In this document: piece after piece, positions 1 through 4,913 of the stretch | Layout: every line of letters begins with the position of its first letter | Position numbering within the stretch: position 1 is the stretch's first letter | Assembly: GCF_051859565.1 (NCBI RefSeq) | Contig: NZ_JBHYFK010000015.1 | Coordinates: 1 to 5,422, forward strand | Source of the DNA: Glycocaulis sp051859565 | Lineage (GTDB): Bacteria > Pseudomonadota > Alphaproteobacteria > Caulobacterales > Maricaulaceae | Direction of reading: 5' to 3' | Length of the DNA: 5,422 nucleotides | The notes under the pieces: generated by a model | Told to the model about the DNA's origin: nothing | What the model saw: only the letters and a program-made list of their open reading frames with translations | The model's database searches: none | Program-made: the position numbers and the translations under genes

Positions 1-311
1 AGGACGAAGACCTGGCCGCCGCGCTTGAGCAGCCCGAATACGGGGATTTTGCCTGCTGCGCCGCGCCCGCGCTTTCCTTTGCGCACCCCGCCGAAATAGC
101 TTTCGTCGACTTCGACCTCGCCGGCCAGTTCGCCCGCTTCAGCCGCCAGATTCTCGGCGATGACGGTGCGCAGCCGGTGATAGAAGGTCGCCGCAGTGTC
201 CTTGTTCACACCAATCAAAGCAGACGCTGTTCGAGCCGGCGTCCCCGCCACAAAGTGTTCGATCAGCCGGTTGGTCTGATTATGTGTGAGCCTTGAATGC
301 TTTAGCCGCAT
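1..311 (-). CDS. IS1595-family transposase, N-terminal part (3' end outside window)
   Basis: This encodes a DDE-type transposase that would cut and join the ends of its own insertion sequence. Reading the minus strand from the ATG at 311 gives 103 uninterrupted codons to the window edge. Residues about 13-48 look like the N-terminal helix-turn-helix (TARTAS-like stretch and VNKDTAATFYHRLR). Residues 64-74 read GEVEVDESYFG, where Asp69 is the expected first acidic residue of the catalytic triad, followed by the basic KGKRGRGAAGK segment and VFGLLKRGG that are typical of the IS1016 group. An AGGA stretch lies 7 bases before the start. The remaining catalytic residues lie outside the window, so whether the enzyme is intact is unknown. 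Confidence 0.88.
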   Translation of the reverse strand, partial: MRLKHSRLTHNQTNRLIEHFVAGTPARTASALIGVNKDTAATFYHRLRTVIAENLAAEAGELAGEVEVDESYFGGVRKGKRGRGAAGKIPVFGLLKRGGQVFV

Positions 312-322
312 CCCGCCATCCT

Positions 323-350
323 AGATGTCTCAGACATCTGGGACAGCCCC
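323..350. repeat. IS terminal inverted repeat with internal palindrome
   Basis: The IS end stops at CCCC (347-350). Inside it is a perfect palindrome, AGATGTCT (323-330), one C, then AGACATCT (332-339). In RNA it would form an 8-bp hairpin. It lies between the transposase start and the outer IS edge and could limit read-in transcription or occlude the alternative ATG at 325. Only one IS end is visible, so the exact inward limit of the inverted repeat is not known. Confidence 0.7.
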
Positions 351-357
351 AAATTAT

Positions 358-2253
358 ATGATTTCAAGATTGATAACAGCATCCTCTTTGTCTGTATTTA
401 TTATTATTCTTGGGGCAGTTGGTTACTTGGCCTATAATCCCCCTGTAATGATGTCGCAGCCCGACAGGGGGCAGGCGCGCTATGCACTGGTGATTGGAGC
501 TGGGCAATATCGAAGCCTGCCGGTGCGCCCGGGCTATGCTGATAATGCGCGCTCCATGGCCCTTATGGCTGAGCAGGCCGGTTATGCTCTGATCGGAAAC
601 GGACCCTTGCTGAACCCCAATAAGAGTGAATTACGCCGCGCAGTAGATATCCTCGGGCGACTTACCGAGGATGGCGCCGAGGCGTTTATATACTTTGCCG
701 GTCACGTTATCCCCTGCCAAGGGACGCTTTTCCTGTTGCCAATAGATGCTGAACGGCCGCCTGTTGTACAGTACGCAGAATGCGGGATGCGAATTGAGGA
801 GGCTTGGAGCCATCCGTTAGGCCGGGGTGCATCCAGCACTACGATAATTTTGGAAACAGAAGGCGTCACAGGGTTTCTGGGCCTTCCGCCTGGCAGCGCG
901 GGTACTGGCTTTGAAGCTTTGGACGTACCCGACAGCGTGGTGGTGGCGATCAGTGATCGAGGCGGCCCGATAGCTATTGACACCCAGGCATTCCACCAGT
1001 TGGACCCTGCTGGGCCGCGTCTTCTCTACAGGTTCGGTGCGGATCCCCAAGCTCGTGAGACAATCTTCACTTCTACGCTCATCAGTTTGAATATTCTCGG
1101 GGAAACCAATCTGTCCGAGGCCCTCGAAATGGCCAGCCTGAGCGTGTTCGAGCGCTCCGCGGGGCTAATAACGCCAGTAATCTTCGACCGGAGTCGCATG
1201 ATCCGGGCGCTCGCCCCGAGAGCCGAACTGGCGCCGCTTGCATTGACAGAGGAGAGCGATGACGCCTTGGGCAGGATGGCGGATGACCTGCACGCCAGCC
1301 CGAATGGGGGAGTGGGTGCAGTCGCCAACCGCAGCGGGCAGTCCGTGGTCGAACTGATCCAGATGTTCGAGGCCTTCCGCAGCACCACTTATCTCGACGC
1401 TGCCGGCGTGCCGACCATTGGTTTTGGCCATACAGGCCGGGAGGCCCGGCCTGGTAATGTCATAAGCTTTGATCGCGCTATCGAGCTTCTCATGGAAGAT
1501 ATCGATACTGCCGCCAGCGCCGTTGATGCTGCTGTCACCCGCCCGCTTACAGACAATCAACGCAACGCACTGATTTCACTCGTCTTCAACATCGGTGGCG
1601 AAGCGTTTAGCAACTCCACCCTGCTCCGCTTGATCAATAGCGATATCCAGTCTGTCACTGCGGCTGAATTCCTGCGCTGGGTTCATGCGCGCGTGCCTGG
1701 CGTGGGTATGAGCCCTCTACGCGGCTTGGAAAGCCGGCGCCAGCTTGAGGCCTTCCTGTTTCTGGTCGAGGACGATGGTATAAGCGCGCGTGAACTGGTG
1801 CTCAGCTTCGAGCCCTTTCGCTCCCGTGCGACGCGCATGAATGACTGTTCCTTTATCGGCTATGCGCGCCCCTTGCATCCGTGCGATCAGGTCTTCGATC
1901 TTGAAATTAGTCAGATCGAAGCACTGCAGTATTTGCGTCGGGAGTTAAGGCAAATCGAAATCGATTTGAGGGCTGTCGTGGATGTGCCTATTTCTGAATC
2001 GCAGATGGCTGCGCTAGTGTCCTTTGTTCATCAAAATGGCCTCGAGGCGCTTCTGCGCTCTAGGATTATGTCTAGACTCAATCAGGGTGACTTCAAAGGG
2101 GCGGCAAATGCACTTCGCCTGCACGATTCCTTTATCGGAGATGCAGGCATGTCGCTCGGTCAGAGACGGGTGAAGCGCCGGGCAGCGGAAGCTGCGTTGT
2201 TCTTCGCCGACGGCGGCGACTATGTGATCATGAACGCCGGAACCGAGACATGA
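358..2253 (+). CDS. Membrane-anchored caspase-like (pseudo-peptidase C14) protein fused to two GH24 lysozyme domains
   Basis: Counted from the ATG at 358 (631 residues). Residues 5-26 form one membrane segment after a short MISR start, so the rest is probably periplasmic. Residues 40-280 are caspase-like: ALVIGAGQY start, YFAGH with the expected catalytic His116, and a late VVVAISDRGGPIAID strand. The strand that normally ends in the catalytic Cys (LDAC-type) reads IILETEG, with Glu168 in place of Cys, so protease activity is unlikely. Residues 330-469 are a GH24 lysozyme domain with Glu338, Asp347 and Thr353 spaced exactly as E11/D20/T26 of T4 lysozyme, suggesting active muramidase. Residues 476-617 are a second GH24 copy that keeps FE (Glu485) but lacks the Asp and Thr. 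Cys497 and Cys509 could form a disulfide. An in-frame ATG at 325 lies inside the IS end; neither start has a clear SD. The IS may have removed the original 5' region. The stop overlaps the next gene by 4 nt. Confidence 0.85.
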   Translation: MISRLITASSLSVFIIILGAVGYLAYNPPVMMSQPDRGQARYALVIGAGQYRSLPVRPGYADNARSMALMAEQAGYALIGNGPLLNPNKSELRRAVDILGRLTEDGAEAFIYFAGHVIPCQGTLFLLPIDAERPPVVQYAECGMRIEEAWSHPLGRGASSTTIILETEGVTGFLGLPPGSAGTGFEALDVPDSVVVAISDRGGPIAIDTQAFHQLDPAGPRLLYRFGADPQARETIFTSTLISLNILGETNLSEALEMASLSVFERSAGLITPVIFDRSRMIRALAPRAELAPLALTEESDDALGRMADDLHASPNGGVGAVANRSGQSVVELIQMFEAFRSTTYLDAAGVPTIGFGHTGREARPGNVISFDRAIELLMEDIDTAASAVDAAVTRPLTDNQRNALISLVFNIGGEAFSNSTLLRLINSDIQSVTAAEFLRWVHARVPGVGMSPLRGLESRRQLEAFLFLVEDDGISARELVLSFEPFRSRATRMNDCSFIGYARPLHPCDQVFDLEISQIEALQYLRRELRQIEIDLRAVVDVPISESQMAALVSFVHQNGLEALLRSRIMSRLNQGDFKGAANALRLHDSFIGDAGMSLGQRRVKRRAAEAALFFADGGDYVIMNAGTET

Positions 2254-2558
2254 AACGCATAGCTTTGTTTCTGGCGGTTTTTGTGATCTCGCTGGCTATC
2301 CTGCTGACCGAGGGATGGACGCCGCTTGGGTTCAGCCACGGCCTATTCTACATCTTTCCAATGCTACTCCTTAGGCATCAGCTGCTGGCGCTTCAGGCTA
2401 CCGCAGCCGGATTCATGACTGTGATGATCGTGCTCGGTTTTCTGGGGTCACCTCCTGGGTTGGACCAGGCGTATGTGATCGTCAGTCGACTGCTCAGCGG
2501 CGTGGCGCTATGGGCGCTCATCCTTGTCCAGCTTGATGGACGCGGCCAGCCGCGTTGA
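2250..2558 (+). CDS. Small four-helix membrane protein, sensor-kinase N-terminal-domain-like
   Basis: This 102-residue protein is almost entirely hydrophobic, with likely membrane helices at about 4-20, 27-41, 46-66 and 75-95. The pattern TPLGFSHGLFYIFPMLLL, then a GSPPG loop, then SRLLSGVALWALILVQL resembles the N-terminal membrane domain found ahead of PAS/histidine-kinase or GGDEF modules in many bacteria (family resemblance from memory). Here no signalling domain follows: the protein stops seven residues after the last helix. It starts in an ATGA overlap with the caspase/lysozyme gene, so the two are very probably co-translated and may act together at the inner membrane. It could be a partner or sensor for the lysozyme protein, a holin-like or immunity protein, or the stump of a kinase truncated at a recombination junction. 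The sequence does not decide between these. Confidence 0.7.
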   Translation: MKRIALFLAVFVISLAILLTEGWTPLGFSHGLFYIFPMLLLRHQLLALQATAAGFMTVMIVLGFLGSPPGLDQAYVIVSRLLSGVALWALILVQLDGRGQPR

Positions 2559-2644
2559 TGGCAAACCGCGATCCCGGCGTCCGGGAAGTCCGCCTCATGC
2601 TGGCGGCCGTTCTCACTGCGGATGATGACGTGGCTGGTGCTCAT
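2393..2644 (-). CDS. Possible small gene after the repressor, probably truncated
   Basis: The minus-strand ATG at 2644 overlaps the repressor stop in an ATGA arrangement, which suggests translational coupling to the repressor gene. The first 29 or so residues (MSTSHVIIRSENGRQHEADF and onward) look like a plausible soluble protein start. After about position 2558 the frame runs antisense through the well-supported membrane protein gene and becomes rich in Ser, Thr and Pro, as expected for a shadow reading. I read this as the 5' remnant of a phage gene whose remainder was lost at a junction near 2535-2560. I do not recognise a family. A complete 83-residue gene is less likely. Confidence 0.3.
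   Translation of the reverse strand: MSTSHVIIRSENGRQHEADFPDAGIAVCHQRGWPRPSSWTRMSAHSATPLSSRLTITYAWSNPGGDPRKPSTIITVMNPAAVA
2540..2586. terminator. Weak stem-loops between convergent genes
   Basis: Two short hairpins lie at the convergence point. ACGCGG/CCGCGT (2540-2545 with 2550-2555) has a 4-base loop at the very end of the membrane protein gene, and TCCCGG/CCGGGA (2572-2577 with 2581-2586) has a 3-base loop. Neither is followed by a T-run on either strand, so a classical intrinsic terminator is doubtful. The second hairpin also lies inside the possible small leftward gene. Confidence 0.2.
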
Positions 2645-3306
2645 ATCTCCCGCCCGAACCAGCGGATCCGGCCGATGATCTTGATCTCCCCGGCGGTGCG
2701 CTCGTAGGGCGAGTAGAAGGCGTTGTCGGAGATTATGCGTACGCGCGGCGGGTCAGAATTTGGAATGTGTTCGAGACGTTTGGCCACCAGGCCGATGCCG
2801 TCGAACAGAACGAAAACGCCCGGCGGTGTTGGAAGGGCGCGCGCGGTATCGACCAGCACCACGTCCCCGTCATGAAGGCTCGGCATCATGCTGTCGCCCT
2901 CCACATGCATGATCCTGAGGTCAGCGGGATCGGCGCGCAGACGATGGGTGATCCACGAGCTCTTGAAATGATAGGGCTCGCCGTTCTCGACCTCATCGGC
3001 CGTGATCCGCCCGCCTCCCATGGATGCGGTGACCTCAACGCAGGGAATGGCGACAAACGCGTCCGCCGTGTCCAGAAGAGGCGTCTCGCCTTCGATTTCA
3101 CCCTTGCCATGCAAAAGCCAGTTGCGATCCACCTTGATGACGGCGGCGACCTTGTCGAGCTTGGCTGCGTTGGGCTGTTCGGATCGTCCGCGCATGATGT
3201 CGTAGACGAAGGACCGGTTGACGCGCGCCTGCTCGGCGACCTCCCGGGCGTTCATGCCGAGCTGGCGGGTGCGAGCTCTGAGCCTGTCGGCAAGTGTGGC
3301 GTGCAT
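2641..3306 (-). CDS. Phage-type repressor: XRE-family HTH plus S24 (LexA/CI-like) domain
   Basis: This is probably the lysogeny repressor, which binds operators in the divergent region and silences the rightward genes. Counted from the ATG at 3306 (221 residues), residues about 5-43 form the helix-turn-helix (LADRLRARTRQLGMNAREVA, then VNRSFVYDIMRGR). The C-terminal S24 domain has the nucleophile Ser139 in GDSMMPSLHDGD and the general base Lys176 in VAKRLE. Where LexA and CI usually carry an Ala-Gly cleavage pair, the sequence reads TASMGGG, so Met96-Gly97 stands in its place and RecA-stimulated self-cleavage is uncertain. I chose 3306 because AGGA (3318-3315) is 8 bases upstream; the ATG at 3315 would have its SD directly abutting. 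A sigma-70 promoter lies just upstream. The stop overlaps a possible small gene. Confidence 0.92.
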   Translation of the reverse strand: MHATLADRLRARTRQLGMNAREVAEQARVNRSFVYDIMRGRSEQPNAAKLDKVAAVIKVDRNWLLHGKGEIEGETPLLDTADAFVAIPCVEVTASMGGGRITADEVENGEPYHFKSSWITHRLRADPADLRIMHVEGDSMMPSLHDGDVVLVDTARALPTPPGVFVLFDGIGLVAKRLEHIPNSDPPRVRIISDNAFYSPYERTAGEIKIIGRIRWFGREI

Positions 3307-3335
3307 GTGTCCCATCCTGTCTGCGGAGCCTGTGG

Positions 3336-3364
3336 ATAAAAGAGGATTGCTTCGTCCGCGTCAA
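3336..3364 (-). promoter_or_regulatory. Sigma-70 promoter for the repressor gene
   Basis: On the minus strand TTGACG (3364-3359) is followed after exactly 17 bases by TTTTAT (3341-3336). The -35 matches five of six consensus bases and the -10 four of six. The predicted transcript would start near 3329 and leave a short leader of about 20 nt before the ATG at 3306. The LexA box lies upstream of this -35, so LexA binding would not obviously block it. Confidence 0.65.
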
Positions 3365-3375
3365 GCGAATAGAAC
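3347..3375 (+). promoter_or_regulatory. Probable rightward early promoter
   Basis: TTGCTT (3347-3352), 17 bases, then TAGAAC (3370-3375). The -10 matches four of six consensus bases. It faces the repressor promoter and the two overlap, as in phage immunity regions. An imperfect inverted repeat, ATTGCTT (3346-3352) and AAGCGAAT (3363-3370), spans both -35 elements and is a possible operator for the S24 repressor. The predicted transcription start is around 3381-3383. Confidence 0.45.
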
Positions 3376-3386
3376 ATAGCATGAAC
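3372..3386. promoter_or_regulatory. LexA (SOS) box, alphaproteobacterial type
   Basis: GAAC-ATAGCAT-GAAC is an exact match to the direct-repeat LexA box GAAC-N7-GAAC (GTTC-N7-GTTC on the other strand) established for Alphaproteobacteria such as Rhodobacter and Caulobacter. It overlaps the -10 and the predicted start of the rightward promoter, the position expected for repression. This would place the rightward genes under host SOS control. I saw no second copy of this spaced motif in the window. Confidence 0.65.
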
Positions 3387-3413
3387 AAAAACCGGATGGC
3401 GAGCGTTGCGTGA
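3381..3413 (+). CDS. Possible 10-codon upstream ORF
   Basis: The ATG at 3381 opens a ten-residue reading frame, MNKNRMASVA, whose TGA overlaps the ATG of the next gene as TGATG. The ATG falls at or next to the predicted transcription start, so it could be read as a leaderless message and deliver ribosomes to the following gene, which lacks a good SD. This may equally be chance. Confidence 0.2.
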   Translation: MNKNRMASVA

Positions 3414-4102
3414 TGGCCAGGATCGAGAAGGACTATTTCGCTCTGGACGAGCTTGAGGAGCGGTGGGGCATGGCGCACCGCGATCTGGTCTATCTGGCGG
3501 AGAACGGCCTGCTCAAGGTCTCCGTGCGCCTGTACGGCGTGCGCCTGGAGCAGGGCTGCTATGAGGAAGTGGAGGAGGGCCAATGGTGCTCCATCCCCGA
3601 GGAGTACGGCGTTTTCCATGGGCTGCAGGACGTGCGCGCTCAGGACGCCTATCGCGCCCTGCGCGAGGGCGCTGTTCGCACCGGCTGGTTTGACACGCCC
3701 GAGCGCCGTTACTGCATGGTGCGCCAGCCTGAAGAGGGCATCGTGATCAGGAAGGACGAGCTGGTCGTTCGCCGTGATGAGCGCGATCGCGCTGAATCCC
3801 GGCACGGTCTTGGCGCAATCGGGCGCACGCGCGAGGTCATCACCGAGAAACGACACGATTTCAGCCAGGTCGCCCTGGGCGATCATGTCTATATGCTGGG
3901 CCCCATCCAGGCGCGTGTGGTTGGCATTCTTCATCGGGCCGCGATGGATGGAAGCCCCTGGCGCCATGGCAAGGTGGTGCTGGCTGAAGCGGGGTCTTGC
4001 TGCACGAGGATGTCTGATCTGTTCAAGACACAGTCCGGGTGGCGCAAACTGATCCAGTCCGACCGTCGCGGGCGTTACCGGCTCAACATGGAATTTTCCT
4101 GA
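3413..4102 (+). CDS. Phage early protein with predicted DNA-binding domains at both ends, function unknown
   Basis: This 229-residue protein sits in the cro-like position, divergent from the repressor and directly after the LexA-box promoter, so it is the first rightward gene. Residues about 8-40 (FALDELEERWGMAHRDLVYL, then AENGLLKVSVRL) look like a MerR/excisionase-type helix-turn-helix. The middle contains a charged ELVVRRDERDR segment. Residues about 149-229 (QARVVGILHRA, GSPWRHGKVVLAEAG, MSDLF, SGWRKLI, GRYRLN) look like a compact winged-helix domain. I recognise the overall pattern from uncharacterised alphaproteobacterial prophage proteins but know no assigned function. A regulator of early phage genes is the natural inference. 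The ATG at 3413 is preferred; a GTG at 3410 is in frame. Neither has a strong SD. Confidence 0.85.
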   Translation: MARIEKDYFALDELEERWGMAHRDLVYLAENGLLKVSVRLYGVRLEQGCYEEVEEGQWCSIPEEYGVFHGLQDVRAQDAYRALREGAVRTGWFDTPERRYCMVRQPEEGIVIRKDELVVRRDERDRAESRHGLGAIGRTREVITEKRHDFSQVALGDHVYMLGPIQARVVGILHRAAMDGSPWRHGKVVLAEAGSCCTRMSDLFKTQSGWRKLIQSDRRGRYRLNMEFS

Positions 4103-4156
4103 TCCCCCTGCGCAAGATCACCAAACATCTCGGGTTTTACGGTTGGTGCACGGGTT

Positions 4157-4199
4157 CATCCCCCAGCCATCCCCCACTCATCCCCCAGCCCATCCCCTT
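4157..4199 (+). repeat. Tandem CATCCCCCA repeats, 11-bp period
   Basis: CATCCCCCA occurs exactly at 4157, 4168 and 4179, an 11-bp step, followed by a degenerate CATCCCCTT at 4191. The spacers are two bases long (GC, CT), then three. One helical turn per unit places every copy on the same face of the DNA, as in arrays bound by a multimeric regulator or initiator. The last unit also forms a short hairpin, CCCC-TTGT-GGGG (4194-4205). Confidence 0.6.
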
Positions 4200-4223
4200 G
4201 TGGGGGCCATAAAAGTCCTATTT

Positions 4224-4256
4224 GATCCCCCTGCGATCCTCCTGCGATCCCCACGA
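4224..4256 (+). repeat. Second ATCCCC repeat block, 11-bp period
   Basis: GATCCCCCTGC (4224), GATCCTCCTGC (4235) and GATCCCCACGA (4246) follow one another with an 11-bp step. A further exact GATCCCCCTGCG lies at 4101-4112, overlapping the stop of the preceding gene. The core ATCCCC is shared with the block at 4157-4199, and the distance between the two blocks (4192 to 4225) is 33 bp, three repeat lengths. The array lies in the roughly 200-bp gap upstream of the excisionase-like gene. I see no RNA gene or clear promoter in that gap. Confidence 0.55.
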
Positions 4257-4303
4257 CGCGTGCATCGTCCTCTGCCATCCTCTCCACAGGTTCACCAGAG
4301 CCA

Positions 4304-4522
4304 ATGGAGACACAGGTGGCCACAAGGCACCTCAACCAGATCGACCTGGCTGCGCGCTGGAACATCAGCCACCGCACGCTTGAGCGCTGGCGCTGGTCGG
4401 GCGAAGGCCCGGTCTACATCAAGCTGGGCGGCCGGGTGGTCTATCGCCTCGAAGACGTCGAGGCGTTCGAGCACGAACAGGCCCGCGAGAGCACTGCACA
4501 TGTCACGCGTGGAGCGGCGTGA
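4304..4522 (+). CDS. AlpA/excisionase-type helix-turn-helix protein
   Basis: A small DNA-binding protein of 72 residues. Residues 10-55 follow the HTH_17 (MerR-like excisionase) pattern: LNQIDLAARWNISHRTLERW, then SGEGPVYIKLGGRVVYRLEDVEAF, that is, a helix-turn-helix, a wing with the LGGR turn, and a C-terminal helix. Proteins of this kind act as excisionases or as transcription regulators of mobile elements; which one applies here is not visible, and no integrase is in the window. The phased repeats immediately upstream are an obvious candidate binding site. Start choice is open: the ATG at 4304 has only a weak AGAG close by, while a GTG at 4316 has GGAG 6 bases upstream and would give 68 residues. 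The stop overlaps the next gene in TGATG. Confidence 0.85.
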   Translation: METQVATRHLNQIDLAARWNISHRTLERWRWSGEGPVYIKLGGRVVYRLEDVEAFEHEQARESTAHVTRGAA

Positions 4523-4890
4523 TGACGCGCCATTCAATATCGCGCGCCATGCAGCCGGTCTCGTTTTTCAGCCGCCCCGCTGGCGCCATCAGTGATGTGG
4601 AGCTGTGCGCGTGGATCGCGCAGGCCGAGCCCGGCGCCTGGCTGGAATACCATCGCGGCTTTCTGGTCATCGACGCCATGGCGGGCATCTCGAAACTGCC
4701 CGGGCCTGACCGGCGCCGGCTTGAAGCGCTCGCGGCGGGCGCCCATCGCGCCTTCCACGAAGGTCTCGTCCATCTGGTTCAGGTGCGCATCGGGCCTGAC
4801 TGTTTTGCCTATGTCGCCATCGCAAGGCCGCGCCCGGCCGCCGCGCCGGTGCGCCTCAACACGCTTCTGGCGATGAGCGAGGCCGCATGA
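4522..4890 (+). CDS. Conserved-looking phage protein of unknown function
   Basis: A 122-residue soluble protein. A recognisable core runs from ISDVELCAWIAQAEPGAWLE through YHRGFLVIDA, then LPGPDRRRLEALAAGAHRAF, EGLVHLVQVRIGPDCFAYVA and a basic ARPRPAAAP tail. I have a general memory of such proteins in early regions of alphaproteobacterial prophages but no known activity. No membrane segment, signal peptide or metal-binding motif is evident. The ATG at 4522 is preferred because GGAG (4511-4514) lies 7 bases upstream; an in-frame GTG at 4519 is an alternative only 4 bases from it. It overlaps the preceding stop by one base (TGATG) and its own stop overlaps a non-preferred upstream ATG of the next gene. 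Confidence 0.8.
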   Translation: MTRHSISRAMQPVSFFSRPAGAISDVELCAWIAQAEPGAWLEYHRGFLVIDAMAGISKLPGPDRRRLEALAAGAHRAFHEGLVHLVQVRIGPDCFAYVAIARPRPAAAPVRLNTLLAMSEAA

Positions 4891-4901
4891 CCCCCCAACA
4901 C

Positions 4902-4906
4902 AGGAG
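4902..4906 (+). promoter_or_regulatory. Ribosome binding site that sets the next start
   Basis: AGGAG lies 7 bases before the ATG at 4914. The in-frame ATG at 4887 is upstream of this site and overlaps the previous stop, but it has no comparable SD. This decides for 4914. Confidence 0.75.
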
Positions 4907-4913
4907 ACCTCCC

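Larger units (their letters stand above)
1..350 (-). mobile_element. IS1595-family (IS1016-type) insertion sequence, one end, partial
   Basis: The window opens inside an insertion sequence that runs off the left edge. What is seen is the N-terminal part of a leftward transposase and a terminus that reads inward as GGGGCTGTCCCAGATGTCTG, starting at 350. A GGGGCTGTCC-type end and this transposase type fit the IS1016 group of the IS1595 family as I know it. These elements usually duplicate 8 bp of target, which would make AAATTATA at 351-358 one copy, but the other end lies outside the window so this cannot be confirmed. The sequence changes abruptly from GC-rich to AT-rich just after 350, which supports the boundary. 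The element abuts the caspase/lysozyme gene. Confidence 0.85.

Noticed and set aside
3331..3339. TGTGGATAA, the reverse complement of the DnaA box TTATCCACA
   Set aside because: It is a single copy, not clustered with others, and overlaps the repressor -10. One 9-bp match is not evidence of an origin.
2767..3339. Plus-strand 190-codon ORF opposite the repressor
   Set aside because: It is antisense to a clear HTH-S24 gene, is rich in His and Gly without a recognisable motif, and has no supporting context.
3098..3967. Minus-strand 289-codon ORF
   Set aside because: It runs antisense through the 3413 gene and across the promoter region, and its end overlaps the repressor gene in another frame. 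It is a GC-rich shadow frame.
4194..4224. Intrinsic terminator or promoter around CCCC-TTGT-GGGG and TTGTGG/TATTTG
   Set aside because: The stem is only 4 bp with no T-run, and the -35/-10 pair has a 15-bp spacer with poor -10 match.
4157..4256. CRISPR array
   Set aside because: The repeat units are only about 9-11 bp with no unique spacers of 25-40 bp.
4143..4595. Plus-strand 150-codon ORF across the repeat array
   Set aside because: Its first part simply translates the ATCCCC repeats (Pro/His/Ser-rich) and then overlaps two better genes in another frame.
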